From contig NW_004454289.1 of the NCBI RefSeq assembly GCF_000283155.1, forward strand, positions 326,203-390,202: DNA of 64,000 nucleotides, written 5' to 3'. Below the pieces are notes generated by a model. It was not told where the DNA came from. It did no database searches and saw nothing but the letters and a program-made list of their open reading frames with translations. The position numbers were made by a program, and so were the translations under genes. This document shows positions 34,950 to 48,049 of this stretch, in pieces; position 1 is the first letter of the stretch; each line of letters starts with the position of its first letter. The stretch is from Ceratotherium simum simum (taxonomy: Eukaryota > Chordata > Mammalia > Perissodactyla > Rhinocerotidae).

Positions 34950-37900
34950 TTATATTTTTTAAAAATTTTGTTGAGGTCATAATTGTTCTAACATCGTGAA
35001 ATTTCAATTGTACATTATTATTTGTCAGTCACCTTATAAATGTGCCCCTTTATACCTTATGCCCACCCCCAAACCCCTTCCCTTCTGGTAACCAACAGTC
35101 TGTTCTCCTTGTCCATGTATTAGTTTATCTTCCACATATAAGTGAAATCATACGGTGTTTGTCTTTCTCTGTCTGGCTTATTTTGCTTAACATAATACCC
35201 TCAAGGTAGATCCATGTTGTTGCGAATGGGACAATTTTGTCATTTTTATGGCTGAGTTGTATTCCATTGTATGTATATACCACATGTTCTTTATCCAGTC
35301 ATCTGTCGATGGACACTTGGGTTGCTTCCACTTCTTGGCTATTGTGAATAATGCTGCAATGAACATAGGGGTGCATAAGTCTCTTTGACTTGTCTATTTC
35401 AAGTTCTTTGGATAAATACCCAGCAGTGAGATAGCTGGGTCTTATGGTATTTCTTTCTTTTTCTTTTTCTTTTTTTTTTTGGTGAGGAAGATTAGCCCTG
35501 AGCTAACATCTGATGCCAATCCTCCTCTTTTTGCTGAGGAAGATTGGCGTGGGCTAACATCCATGCCCATCTTCCTCTACTTTATATGGGATGCTGCCAC
35601 AGCACGGTTCAACAAGTGGTGTGTCGGTCCACGCCCAGGATCCAAACCTGTGAACTCCAGGCCGATGAAGCAGAGCGCATGAACTTAATTGTTATGCCAC
35701 TGGGCCAGCCCCTCTATTTTTAATTTTTTGAGAAATCTCCATAGTGTTTTCCATAGTGGCTGTACCAGTTTGCATTCCCACCAGCAGTGTATGAGTGTTC
35801 CCTTTTTTCCACATCCTTTCCAACATTTGTTATTTTTTGTCTTGGTAATTATAGCCATTCTAATCAGCGTAAGGTGATATCTTAGTGTAGTTTTGATTTG
35901 CATTTCTCTGATGATTAATGATGTTCTCACATGATAAATCTTTTCATGTGCCTATTGGCCATCTGTTTATCTTCTTTGGAAAAATGTCTGTTCATATCCT
36001 CTGCCCATTTCTTGATCTAGTTGTTTGGTTTTTTGTTGTTGAGTTGTGTGAGTTCTTTATATGTTTTCGAGATTAATCCCTTGTTGGATATATGCTTTGC
36101 AAATATTTTCTCCCAGTCGGTGGGTTGTTTATTCATTTTGATCCTGGTTTTCTTTGCCTGCCAGAAGCTCTTTAGTCTGATGAAGTCTCATTTGTTTATT
36201 CTTTCGTTTCCCTTGCCCGAGTGGGCATGGTATTTGAAAAGATCCTTCTAAGACCGATGTCAAAGAATGTACTGCCTATATTTTCTTCTAGGAGTTTTAT
36301 GGTTTCAGGCCTTACCTTCAAGTCTTTGATCCATTTTGAATTAATTTTTGTGTATGGCAAAAGATAATGGTATACTTTCATTCTTTTGTATGTGGCTGTC
36401 TAGTTTTCCCGACACCATTTATTGAAGAGACTTTACTTTCTCCGTTGTATGTTCTTAGCTCCTTTGTCAAAGATTAGCTGTCTGTAGGTGTTTGGTTTTA
36501 TTTCTGGGCTTTCAATTCTGTTCCATTGATCTGTGTGTCAGTTTTTGTACCAGTACCATGCTGTTTTGATTACTATGGCTTTGTAGTATATTTTGAAGTC
36601 AGGGATTGTATCACAAATGGATCTTGATGCCTCCAGCTTTGTTCTTTTTTCTCAGGATTGCTTTAGCTATTTGGGGTCTTTTGTTGCCCCATATGAATTT
36701 TAGGATTCTTTGTTCTATTTCCGTGAAGAATGTCATTGGGATTCTGATTGGGAATGCATTGAATCTGTAGATTGCTTTAGATAGTATGGACACTTTAACT
36801 ATATTTATTCTTCCAATCCATGTGCATGGACTATCTTTCCATTTCTTTGTGTCATCATTGATTTATTTCAATGATGTCTTATAGTTTTCATTGTATAGTT
36901 CTTTCACCTCCTTGGTTAAATTTTTTACTAGATATTTAATTCTTTTTGTTGCGATTGTAAATGGGATTGTATTCTTGAGTTCTCTGTTAGTTCGTTATTA
37001 GCATATAGAAATGCAACTGATTTTTGTAAGTTGATTTTGTACCCAGCAACTTTGCTGTAGTTGTTATTTCTAATAGTTTTCCAATGGATTCTTTAGGGTT
37101 TTCTATATATATAGGATCATGTCATCTGCAACCAGTGAGTTTCACTTCTTCTTGCCTATTTGGATTCCTTTTATTTCTTTTTCTTGCCTAATTGCTCTTG
37201 CCAAAACCCCCAGTACTATGTTGAATAAGAGTGGCAAGAATAGGCACACTTGTCTTGTTCCTGTTCTCAGAGGGATGGCTTTCAGTTTTTCCCCATTGAC
37301 TATGATGTTGGCTATGAGTTTCTCATATATGGTCTTTATTATGTTGAGGTACTTTCCTTCTATATCCATTTTGTTGAGAGTTTTTATCATAAATCGATGC
37401 TGGATCTTGTCAAATGCTTTCTCTGCATCTATTGAGATGATCATATCGTTTTTATTCCTCATTTTGTTAATGTGGTGAACCATCCTTGCATCCCTGGTAT
37501 AAATCCCACTTGATCTTGGTGTGTGATCCTTCTAATATATTGCTGTATTTGGTTTGCCAATATTTTGTTGAGGATTTTTGCATCTATATTCATCAGCAAT
37601 ATTGGCCTGTAATTTTCCTTCTTTGTGTTGTTCTTGTCTGGCTTTGGGATCATGGTGTTGTTGGCCTAGTAGAATGCATTAGGACGGTTCCATCTTCTTC
37701 AACTTTTTGGAATAGTTTGATAAGGATAGATATTATATCTTCTTTGAATGTTTGGTAGAATTCTCCAGAGAAGACATTTGGTCCTGGACTTTTGTTTTTT
37801 GGGAGATTTTTGATTACTGTTTCAATCCTTTTCTTGGGATTGGTCTATTCAGATTCTCTATTTCTTCTTGATTCAGTTTTGGGAGGTTGTACGAGTCTAA

Positions 37901-39520
37901 GAATTTACCCATTTCTTCTCGATTGTCCAATTTGTTGGCATATAGTTTTTCATAGTATTCTCTTCTATTCCTTTGTATTTCTGTGGTATCTGTTGTAATT
38001 TCTTGTCTTTCATTTCTAATTTTATTTATTTGAGACTTCTTTTTTTCTTAGTAAGTCTAGCTAAGAGTGTGTCAATTTTGTTTATCTTCTCAAAGAACTA
38101 GCTCTTTGTTTCATGGATCCTTTCTACTGTTTTTTTTTTTCAATTTCATTTATTTCTGCTCTAATTTTTATTATTTCCCTCCTTCTGCTGACTTTTCTAA
38201 TTTTTCTTCTTTTCCTAATTCTGTTAGGTGTAGTTCAAGATTGCTTATTTGAAATTTTTCTTGTTTGTTAAGGTGTGCCTGTATTGCTATGAGTTTTCCT
38301 CCAAGGACCGCATTTGCTGCATCCCGTATGAGTTGGTATGGTGTATTTTTATTTCCATTTGTCTCCAGATATTTTTTGATTTCTCCTTTAATTTCTTCAA
38401 TGATCCATTGGTTGTTCAGTAGCATGTTGTTTAGTCTCCACATATTTGTCACTTTTCCAGCTCTTTTCTTGTAGTTGATTTCTAGTTTCATAGCATTGTT
38501 GTCAGAAAAGATGCTTGATATGATTTCAATCTTTTTAAATTAATTGAGCCTTACCTTGTTTCCCAACTTATGGTCTATCCTTGAGAATGTTCTATGTGCA
38601 TTTGAGAAGAATGTGTATTCTGCTGTTTTGGGATGGAGTGTTCTATATTTATCTATTAAGTCCATCTAGTCTAGTTTTTCATTTAAGTCCACTATTTCCT
38701 TGTTGACTTTCTGTCTGGATGACCTATCCATTGATGTAAGTGGGGTGTTGAGGTCCCCTACTATTATTGTGTTCCTGTTAATTTCTCCCTTTAGGTCTGT
38801 TAATATTTGCTTTATATACTTTGGTGCTCCTGTGTTAGGTGCATATATATTCATAACTGTTATGTCCCTTTGCTGGAATGTCTCTTTTATCATTATATAT
38901 TGCCCCTCTTTGTCTCTCACTGGCTTTTATATTTGGAAGTCTGCTTTGTCTGATATAAGTATGGCAACACCTGCTTTCTTTTGCTTGCCTTTTGCTTGGA
39001 ATTTCATCTTCTATCCCTTCACTCTGAGCCTGTTTATCTTTAGAGGTGAGATGTGATTCCTGGAGGCCGCATATTGTTGGTTCTTGTTTTTTAATCCATC
39101 CAGCCACTCTGTGTCTTTTGATTGGTGAATTCAATCCATGTACATTTAGAGTGATTTATATCTGAGGGCTTAATACTGCCATTTTAATCTCTTGTTTTCT
39201 GATTGTTCTGTATTTCCCTTGTTTCTCTTCCCTTGTATTTCTAAATGCCATTTCAGTTTGGTGGTTTTCTGTGATGGTTTTCTCAGGTTTCTCTTCATTT
39301 ATGATTTGTGTCTCTGTTCTGAATTTTTGTTTAGTGGTTACCATGAGGTTTATATAAAAGATCTCATAGATGAGATAGTCCATTTTCTGATCACCTCTTA
39401 TCTCCATTAGCCTTAGCATGTTCCACCCCTTTTCTCTTCCCCATCCAAGTTATTGTTGTCACAACTTATTCCATTTTGTGTTGTGAGTTTGTGGTTAAAA
39501 TGAAGCAATTATATTTATTT
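34950..39520 (-). mobile_element. Long L1, minus strand, better preserved than its neighbours
   Basis: The 3' end starts near 34950. The sequence runs continuously through the 3' UTR, ORF2 and the ORF2 endonuclease region to about 39520. Minus-strand peptides include '[19 protein letters not shown]' with '[17 protein letters not shown]' (37142-37483, RT), '[18 protein letters not shown]' (36611-36793) and 'GLQESHLTSKDK' (38835-39134, endonuclease). The [10 protein letters not shown] block is altered to [10 protein letters not shown]. Several frameshifts, so inactive. It is about 4.5 kb and lacks a visible ORF1. Confidence 0.9.
35466..35711 (-). mobile_element. ERE SINE, moderately diverged
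   Basis: Minus-strand ERE: T-run, 'ggtgaggaagattagccctg', 'gccactgggccagcccc' head on the right. It is inserted in the 3' UTR of the surrounding L1. The left flank is a pyrimidine run, so the duplication is unclear. Confidence 0.92.
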
Positions 39521-42500
39521 TTGATGTTTTCCTTCCCTTATCTTTAACGTTATAATTAAGTGTTTTATACATGGTTTTATGTTGAGGTAGTGTCCTTATA
39601 TTCCTAGTTTGTTGAGTGTTTTTATAATGCAAGGTCATGGAATTTTGTAAAATGCTTTTTCTATGTCAATTGAGATAATCATGTGCTTTTTTCTCTTCAT
39701 TCTGTTGATGAGGCATATTAAATTGTTCAGTTTTCATATATTGAACTAACTCTGCAGTCTAGGAATAAATCCCACTTGATCAAGGTGTATAATTCTTTTA
39801 ATGTGTTACTGAATTCTGTTTGCTGGTATTTTGTAGAGGTTTTCTGGCATCAACGTCCATTAAGGATATTGGTCTGTAGTTTTCTTTTCTTGTAGTGTCT
39901 TTGTCTGGCTTTGCTATCAGGGTAATGATGGTCTCATAAGACGAGTTTGGAAGTGTACCTTTCTCTTCAATTTTTCATAAAAATTTCAGAAGAATTGATA
40001 TTTTTTCTTCGTTAAACATTTGGTAGCCTTCACCTATGAAGCCATTAGGTCCAGGGCTTTTCTTTGTCGAAAGGTTTTCAGTTACTGATGCAATCTCCTT
40101 ACTAAGAGATATTTTGTTATTTTGTCTTGGTAGGTCTTGTGTTATTAAGAATTTGTCCTTTTTTTGTAGGTTATCCAATTTGTTGACATACAATTGTTCA
40201 TAGTACTCTCTTATAATCCTTTTTATTACTGTAGAATCAGTAGTAATGTCCCCACTTTCATTCCTGATTTTATTAATTTGTCTTTTTTTCTTTGTCCATC
40301 TAGTTCACGTTTTGTCTATTTTGTTGGTCTCTTTGATGAGGAAACTTTTGGTTTCATTGATTTTATTGTTTTTCTATTTTATCTTTGCTGTATTCTTTAT
40401 TATTTCCTTCCTTCTGCTAGTTTTGGGTTTAGTTTGTTTTTTTTTCTAGTTCCTTAAGTTGTAAAGTTAGTTTGTTGATTTGAGATCTTTGTTTTTTAAC
40501 GTAAACATTCATAGCTATAAATTTCCCCCTTCAAACTGCTTTTGCTGCATCCCATAAGTTTTGATATGTTGTGTTTTTCTTTTCATTTGTTTCTAAGTAT
40601 TTTCTCATTTCCCTCTGATTTTGCCTTTGATCCATTGGTTGTTTAAAATGTGTTAATTTAGTGAGTTTTCCAGTTTTCCTTTTGTTATTGATTTCTAACT
40701 TCATCCCATTGTGCTCAGAGAAGATACTTTGTATGGATCTATCTTTTAAAATGTATTGTGACTTAATATGTGGCCTAACTTATGGTCTCTACATATTGTT
40801 TTCTCTATGACTTATAGCTGTTTTGTCCCTCATTTTCTGCATTACTGTCTTCTTTTGTGTTTTTTTGTAATGAAATCTTTAAATTCCTTTCTCATTTCAT
40901 TTTGTGTAAATTTATAGCCATTGTCTTTATAGTTTCCATGGGGATTACATTTAACTTCCCAAAGTTATAACAATCTAATTTGAATTTATACCAGCTTAAG
41001 TTCAATATCATACAAAAACTCTGCTCCTTTACATTTCCATTCCTACCCCTCTGGTTGTTGATTTCACAAAATTAAATCTTTATACCATGTGTGCCCCAAA
41101 ATATAAACTAATAATTTTAAAAAATCCATTAGTTTATACAGTGTATGCCCCCAAACATAAACTAATAATTTTAAAAAATCCATTAGTTTATACAGTGTAT
41201 GCCCCCAAACATAAACTAATAATTTTAAAAAATCCATTAGTTTCTTATGTTATGTAGAAAACAAGATTTGGAGTTACAAACCAATGTAATAGTAATACTA
41301 GGTTTTACACTAATTATTGTTTTTGTTCTTTAAATGTATTAGTCTCTTAAATCATATAAAAAACAAAAAGGGCACCTACAAACCACTCTACAATAACACT
41401 ACCTTTTATAGTTGTCTGTGTATTTATTCTTTTGTGAGGTGTTAATGTCTCCATATGGCTTAGAGTTATTGGCTATTGTCCTTTCATTTCAACCTTTAGC
41501 ATTTCCTGCAGGTCAGGACTAGTCATTATGAACTCCTTTCGCTTTTGTTTATCTGGAAATATCTTAATTTCCCCCCCAATATTGAGGAACAGTTTTGCTG
41601 GATATAGGATTTTTAGTTGACAGGTTTTCTTTAAGCAATTTGAATATATTGGCCCACTGCTTTCTGGTCCTCAAAGTTTCTGATGAGAAATTTGCTGATA
41701 TATTATTGAGGATCTTTCTAAGTGACAAGCCATTCTCTCTTGCTGCTTAAGATTCTCTATCTTTGACTTTTGAAAGTTTGATTATAATGTGTCTCAGTGT
41801 GGATCTCTTTATCTTATTTGGAGTTTATTGAGCTTCTTGGATGTTTATATTCATATTTTTCATCAAATTTGGGAAGTTTTCAGACATTATTTCTTCAAAT
41901 ATTCTCTCTGCCTCTTTCACTCAACTTCTGGGACTCTCACAATGAGTGTGTTGGTCCACTTGAAGTCCCACAGGTCCCTTAGGCTCTGTTCACTACTTTT
42001 TCAATCTTTTTTCTTCCTGTTCTTCCGACTTGATAATTTCCATGGTCCTAACTTCAAGTTCACTGATTCTTTCCTCTGCCTGGTCAAATCTGCCTTTGAA
42101 TGCCCCTGAGAAACCTTCATTTCACTTATTGTATTTTTCAGCTCCAGAATTTCCTTTGGATTGTTTAGGTTTTCTGCTCTTTTATTTATAGTTCCATTTT
42201 TTCACACTTCTTTTTCCTGATTTTCTCCACATCTTCCTTTAGTGCTTTGAGCATCTTTAAGACAGTTGTTTTAAAAGTCTTTGTCTAGCACGTGTGCCAT
42301 CAGGTCTTTTACAGGGACAGTTTCTGCTGATTATTTCTTTTCTTTTGAACGAGCTATACTTTCCTGTTTCCTTGTATGCATTGTGAATTTTTTGTTGAAC
42401 ACCAGACGTTTGAATTTATTAGTGTGGTTACTCTGGAAGTCATATTCTCCCCTTTCTCCAGGGTTTGCTTTTTAAAAACTTGTAGTAAGGTGTCTCTGTG

Positions 42501-42790
42501 CCAAGGATCAGCCTGAGGTGTAAACTCAATGCCTTCTCAGGAGTATTTTGAGCCTTTTTCTGGACATGCATGGTACAATGGCTGCCTACATCTTAGTCTG
42601 CACCTAAATGATCAGAAGCAGCAATCAGCCATCAGAGCACATATCTCTGATATCTTGAGACCCGGGTCTTTTTTGTCCACCCTAGTTCCCATAAGGTGTG
42701 TATATAACTGCTGGAGAAACCTATTTCTCTCCTGCAGCATCCTATAGGGGCTGGAATTTGAATACATATGAATGAGTTGCTTAAGTGACC
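39521..42790 (-). mobile_element. Older L1 fragments, minus strand (ORF2 N-half, inter-ORF, ORF1-like)
   Basis: 39560-40770 is antisense ORF2 (minus peptide 'KSPGPNGFIGEGYQMF', 39975-40193). 40770-41450 is more diverged. 41450-42200 reads as the antisense ORF1/inter-ORF region of an old L1 or HAL1-type element ('cctgcaggtcaggactagtc', 'ttgctggatataggattttt'). 42200-42790 may be its 5' region. A 54-bp tandem repeat is embedded at about 41083-41244. Confidence 0.7.
41083..41244. repeat. 54-bp tandem repeat, about three copies
   Basis: The unit beginning 'ataaactaataattttaaaa' recurs at 41103, 41157 and 41211 with near-perfect identity. The third copy breaks off at about 41244. Each unit also holds the inverted pair 'aaactaat'/'attagttt', so each copy could form a hairpin. 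Confidence 0.95.
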
Positions 42791-42824
42791 ATGAAGACCA
42801 GGAGGAGAGCAATCTGCATTTGAC

Positions 42825-43170
42825 TCAGCATAATGTCCTCAAGGTTCATCCTTCTTTTTAAAGACTGAATAATTTTCAGTTGTATGTATATACCACATTT
42901 TCTTTATCCATTTATCCCTCGATGGACATTTGGGTTGCTCCATCTCTTGGCTATTGTGAACAATGCTGCAATGAACCTGGGTGTGCAAACATCTCTTCAA
43001 GACCCTGCTTTCAATTCTTTTGGATATATACCCAGAAGTGGATCATATATTTTTAATTTTTTGAGGACGATCCATACTGTTTCCCATAGTAACATTTTAC
43101 ATTCCCATCAACATGCACAAGGTTCCAATTTTTCCTCAACCTTGTTATCTTCTGTTTTGTTTCCTCCAAC
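42825..43170 (-). mobile_element. L1 3'-end fragment
   Basis: Antisense L1 3' sequence: 'cataatgtcctcaaggttca', 'ctttatccatttatccctcg', 'tttggatatatacccagaag'. It is a short 5'-truncated copy. Confidence 0.8.
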
Positions 43171-43179
43171 TTTGTGGGT

Positions 43180-43940
43180 TGAGTTTCAATACATTTATTG
43201 TAGCAGCCAGAGATGCACCATTCAGATCTCCCCTCAGGGGTCTGATGCAAGGACCATAGTTGGTTGACAGCCTCCAGCTACTGTACTTTCAGATCCACTG
43301 AGGCATTTGTGCCTAGGCCATGCTCCCCCTCGCTGCTTCCAGCCACTGACTGAGCAAAGCAGGGGTGCAAAGCCAGGTCATTTCTGCCCAACTCTGGATT
43401 CTTTCTAAAAGGAATCTTTGCCTGGGGACTCTCCATTGGCCTGATCAAGATTTCCTCCGAGTTGCACTGCAGTCTAGGCTTTTTCTAATCAACTGTCCTT
43501 CCTTCCTCTTCTCTTTTCACAGAGAAATTTAGTTGTCAGACCTAAAGTGTAGTCTGCAGGCTCCCTCTCCCCTTTATCCTTCACATTTGTTTCCCCCAAT
43601 AAATTCATTATTTTTTTTTAAATTTTTTAAATTTTTGTGTGTGTGAGGAAGACTAGCCCTGAGGTAACATCCATGCCAATCCTCCTCATTTTTGCTGAGG
43701 AAGACTTGCCCTGGGCTAACATCCATGCCCATCTTCCTCCACTTGATACGGGATGCCACCACAGCATGGCCTGACAAGCAGTGCACCGGTATGCGCCCGG
43801 GATCCGAACCTGGGCCGCCAGAAGCGGAGTGCGCTGCACTTAACCGCTACGCCATGGGGCCAGCCCCCCCCCAATAAATTCTTGCACGTCTAATTTCGTC
43901 TTGGCATTTGCTTCTTTGACACACAAGACTTTGGGAAGAA
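43180..43940 (+). mobile_element. LTR-like sequence interrupted by an ERE
   Basis: The end resembles a retroviral LTR R/U5. The poly(A) signal 'caataaattc' is followed by 'ttgcacgtctaatttcgtct', 'gcatttgcttctttgacaca' and 'agactttgggaag', a pattern common to several mammalian LTR families. The ERE at 43635-43866 splits the 'ccccaataaattc' part. I cannot name the family. Confidence 0.45.
43635..43866 (-). mobile_element. ERE SINE
   Basis: Minus-strand ERE: 'tttgtgtgtgtgaggaagac' tail, 'ccaccacagcatggcctgac' and head 'gccatggggccagcccc'. Target duplication cccccaataaattc on both sides (about 43592 and 43866). Confidence 0.94.
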
Positions 43941-44690
43941 GTGAAATTAGATGTCTAGTCTACTGTCTTAATAGAGAAGTCGCTATTAAGTTTTTGTGTT
44001 CTTTAAAGATTACAATTTCAAGTTTCATTAACTATGGGAGAACAAATTATTTCTAACATATTTATTATCTGAGAGAAAGTCTGTTTATTGTTCTGATTTA
44101 CTGAAACTTAAAATAGTCCATCAAATTACCCAGGAAAACACAGGTAGCAGAAATATATAACATTGTCCATTCCTTCAAGACGCCCCAAATAAGTTTTAAA
44201 AGGCTATAGAATGATATACTATGCCATTTAAATCAATTCTACCTTCTATACTTAAGAATTTAAGTATAGAAATAAACTCTGTAATGCTGAGGTAACATTG
44301 TAACCTTCCCCCAACATGACTGCATAAGTATTTAAGGTTAAGTGTGAATATTACTGTGAGGTCTTAAGTCACTTGATGAATCAATCCCATTTCAATTTTA
44401 GACCAAAAGCAACATATAATACATGCACCTGAAGGAAATTTCTTCAATGTGTCTGTGTGTGTGTGTGTGTGTGTGTGTAGGACGGGTACATGCCAGGGAA
44501 AGGCTGACTGAACCACAGTGATAACTGAACATTAGAAGTCTGCTGTTGTTGGTAATACAGAGACATACACAGTCTTCGTGTTCAAAGTCTTCATGGAGAT
44601 TTCTTCCGTAATTTCTAGAATGGAAGAAAAAGTTTTTAGAAAACCAATTTTATACCTATTCTGGATATTTAAAAAATGTTAACAGCCTGT
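43941..44690. other. No recognised gene; contains a (GT)n microsatellite
   Basis: AT-rich sequence with no exon or clear repeat identified. A (GT)n run lies at about 44452-44479. Otherwise I see nothing assignable here. Confidence 0.5.
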
Positions 44691-45530
44691 GTACTAAGGA
44701 ATTTGGCCTCACCCTAAGAGAGGTCTGACCTTTGTCCCAGCTCCTGGGGGAACCTCTAAACCCTTAGGATTTCCTGAGTGATAGGAGTGTCTTTTGTTAT
44801 TCATGGTGGGTCCTGATAGTTTATGCTAACGAGACAACTCAAGTGGACCTGGCCACACCAGAAAGACCAACCATATGATTTAGAGTGGGAGCTTTGGGTC
44901 ATGTGGTATCATCTGAGATTGAAACCAACCATGTGGGCAATGAATCAATCATGTCTACGTAATGAAGCCTCAATACAGACTCTGGACACCAAGGCTCGGG
45001 TGAGCTTCCCTGGTTGGTAATACACTACATACTCTCAGGGCCAGGAGGAGGCAACACTGTCCTTGACTCCTTAGGAGAGGACAACCTGAAGCTCTGTGTT
45101 TGGACTCCCCCCAGATTTGCCCTGTGCATTTCTTCTTTTGCCTCGTTCTAGGTTGTATCCTTTCCCTATAATCATTGTAGTTGTGAGTTTACTAGCTTTC
45201 GGTGAGTTCTGTGAGTTCTGCCAGCAAATTTTCAAACCTGAGAGTGTTTTTGGGAAACCCTCTGAACTTGCAGTTACCATAAGGACGGTGGTCTTCTTTG
45301 GACTCTTCCCTGAGTTTGTAGTTGGACGCTAACTCCTTACAGCTGGGGTTAGAAGTCTTGGGCAGACTTCTAGAGGACTGTGCCCTCAACCTAACTAACT
45401 CTGGGTACTACCCCAGATGTCCCCACACCCCTGCCCCAAACAAATATTTCCTATGTTTACAGAAAAGACCTAGAAGCAATGCCAAGCCAAGGGCCCAGCT
45501 TTGTGGTTTCTGAATATTAACTCCCTATAA
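44690..45530 (+). mobile_element. Probable solo LTR, ERV family unresolved
   Basis: The right half shows LTR R/U5-type sequence: 'ttgtatcctttccctataat' followed by 'cattgtagttgtgagtttac', then 'gagttctgtgagttctgcca' and 'caaattttcaaacctgagag'. It ends near 'cctaactaactctgggta' (about 45405). This resembles known mammalian ERV LTR ends. The left boundary and target duplication were not established. Confidence 0.5.
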
Positions 45531-46105
45531 CAGGGACAACAGCCATCTCCAGGTCTGGATAAGCCCAGGACATCTTGTGATGCCAGAAAGCAAGAAGTTA
45601 TCAAAAACTGAATGTTCGTGTTGAAGAACACAGGAGCCAATATGGCCAAAGATAAAAAAATTTGAGCATTCAAAAGTATAACACAAATGCAATTGATTAA
45701 ATCACACTGACTACATAAAAAGCTTAAAAAGGAAGACAGGGAGAGGCAGAGTGAGAAAAAAAAAGTTTTAAAAGTTCTTTGTCTACTGTGGGGCATCTTG
45801 CTTCTAGCCAGATCTGAATTCAAAGGGAAGGACCAACTTTCTCTAAAAATGGCTCTTGTCCTAGCAGGAATCCTGAATGTGAAAATACTCTCAAAGCTGC
45901 CTCCTTAATAGATAATTACAGAATCTGGAGATGATATTAAGAATCTAGTGGAACAAACAAGAAGGCATCAGTGAGTTTCTAAAACTGTAAGCACTATGTG
46001 ATCCTTCTAATTTACCAAATTATTAATATTTTATGAAAGACAATTTTGAGAGGAAAAATACAATGAAAATGAGGCTAGAAATACGCGATTGTGAAGATAC
46101 TGGAT
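45531..46105. other. No recognised feature
   Basis: A-rich sequence without recognisable exon, repeat or RNA gene. A 117-codon minus-strand open frame (45470-45823) has no motif and looks like chance. Confidence 0.4.
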
Positions 46106-46275
46106 TGGAAAGCATCCCAGGCTTCTTGGTAATCTTGGGTGAGTTACTTAACCTTCAAATCTCTTACCTACTAAACTTTTGCCCAGTCAGCCTGACAGAG
46201 CAATAAGAATGTAATAAGACAATAGAGCTAAGGCCTGGCTTGTGAATCATAGGTAGTATTACTAATATCTAATTC
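46106..46275 (+). repeat. MIR SINE
   Basis: Matches MIR order: 'taatcttgggtgagttactt', 'aaccttcaaatctcttacct', then 'ctaaggcctggcttgtgaat' and 'cataggtagtatta'. Strongly diverged. Confidence 0.6.
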
Positions 46276-47204
46276 ATACAAACCTGATTCTACCCCTGAT
46301 CAGTTTCAACTAAGTGCCTGCACTTGCAGAGAACAAGTGCGAGATGGTGACATTTCTTCATTTCCACTGCTCACCTGGCACTTGGTGATTTGAGGGATAA
46401 GAAAGAGGAGTTAAGGATGTCTTTGAAGTTTCACACAGCCTTAACAAAACAGGAAGCTACCTTTACGGTTGATCTTTACTACCAAACCACAAGGAAACAG
46501 CCAAGTGTATTTGAGGGAGAGTGAAAAAAGCCTTCTGATGGAATGAAAGCTTCACGGACATAACTGGAAAGACAGCCAAGGTCTGGAACTGGAAGGATCT
46601 TGTGTGTGAAGCTAAAGACTCTGAAGTATCAGATAATGGTGAGCCTTGGGGATTCCAGCAGAGGAACATCATGAAGGGAGGAATGTTCATGAGGACAATT
46701 ACAGTGGAGGAATATAGGCTGCAGACAGGCTGTTTCAACAGATGGTGAGACCCTAAACTATTGAGGGGTAAAGAGACAAGGGAGAGTCATTGAAAACAAA
46801 ACTGAGGCACAGTGATTATGTTTCATTATAGAGAGAAACCCAAGTGGAAAGAAGGCTTTAGTCTTTAACAATATAGCAGAAAGTTTTAAAGTACAATATG
46901 AAACATTAATTAAACAAAAGAAATAGCTGAGCAAGGGAAGAAAATGAAGGAAATCCACAGAGGCCAAAAATCATGAATCCCACGAGTTACCTGAACATTA
47001 AGATTTTCTGGTGGTCCTGGTAGCTTAAAGCTATTAGCACTAAAAGGCTATGAAACCAAGAGAAGAAAAAGCTTTCATGTCTAGGATCTACACAAACTGG
47101 GAAGCCCAATGAAAACCCTTCAAAAAACTGGGACCTCAAATAAAGAACCACGGCAAAAGGGTAAATTTCAAAAAGATCCTTCACTACAGAGAAAAACAGG
47201 AGAG
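46276..47204. other. No recognised gene
   Basis: About 0.9 kb without supported exons or named repeats. Minus-strand open frames of 91 (46463-46738) and 69 codons (46758-46967) show no family motif. I could not attach splice sites in a compatible phase with the exons at 53.7-59 kb. Confidence 0.35.
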
Positions 47205-47550
47205 TGTAGTGGGTTTAATGATGGCCTTCCAAAAGATATGCCATCCAGGTTCTAATTCCTGGAAACTGTGATTGTGACCTCTTTTGGAAAAATTGAAGAC
47301 AGAAGAGGAGGCGATGTGAGCACAGAAGCAGAGATCAGAGTGACGTGGCCCCAAGTCAAGGAACACTGGAACCACCAGAAGATGGAAGAAGCACAGAATG
47401 GATTCTCCCCTAGAGCCTTCAAAAAGAGGACCCTGCTGACACCTTGGTTTCAGACCTCTGACCTCCAGAAATGCGAGAGAATATATTTCTGTTACCTTAG
47501 CCACCCAGTTTACAGAAACTTATTGCACCAGCCACAGTAAACCAATACAG
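47205..47550 (+). mobile_element. MaLR-type LTR (MLT1-like)
   Basis: Starts 'tgtagtgggtttaatgatgg', contains 'gattgtgacctcttttggaa', 'gaagcagagatcagagtgac' and 'gattctcccctagagccttc', and ends 'cagtaaaccaatacag'. It is the sense layout of a MaLR LTR. The 90-codon open frame inside (47268-47540) is LTR sequence, not a gene. Confidence 0.8.
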
Positions 47551-47741
47551 AGAACTTGCCTCACTCAGCCTTCTTTTGAGTAGGGATAAACAGAACACGT
47601 CCCCATGAGAATTCTGGTGCTCATGCATGACTGGGGCCAGAACTTTCTAAACACTGTCTCTGTGGCCCAAAGTAATTGAGTTTAAACTGGGCCTGGGTTG
47701 ACAGTGTCCCCAAAGAACTAGAGAAATGCTCCTTTAGTTTT

Positions 47742-48041
47742 TTTTATTTTTATTTTTTTTGTGAGGAAGATCAGCCCTGAGCTAACATCCATGCTAATCC
47801 TCCTCTTTTTCCTGAGGAAGACCGGCTCTGAGCTAACATCTATTGCCAATCCTCCTCCTTTTTTTCCCCAAAGCCCCAGTAGATAGTTGTATGCCATAGT
47901 TGCACATCCGTCTAGTTGCTGTGTGTGGGACGCGGCCTCAGTGTGGCCGGAGAAGCGGTGCGTCGGTGCGCGCCTGGGATCCGAACCCGGGCCACCAGTA
48001 GCGGAGCATGCGCACTTAACTGCTAAGCCACAGGGCCGGCC
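47742..48041 (-). mobile_element. ERE SINE (long-tail type)
   Basis: Minus-strand ERE with T-run, both tail modules, 'agttgctgtgtgtgggacgc' and head 'gccacagggccggccc'. Target duplication gagaaatgctccttta at about 47723 and 48042. Low divergence from the 7369-7666 copy. Confidence 0.95.
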
Positions 48042-48049
48042 CGAGAAAT

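Noticed and set aside
41083..41244. 54-bp repeats as a CRISPR-like array
   Set aside because: The copies are contiguous with no unique spacers, and the DNA is mammalian.
44690..45530. Open frames on both strands (45096-45332, 45071-45280) as a gene
   Set aside because: The region has an LTR-like R/U5 signature and the frames show no family motif.
47268..47540. 90-codon open frame resembling a short gene
   Set aside because: The sequence is a MaLR LTR, and its frame is incidental.
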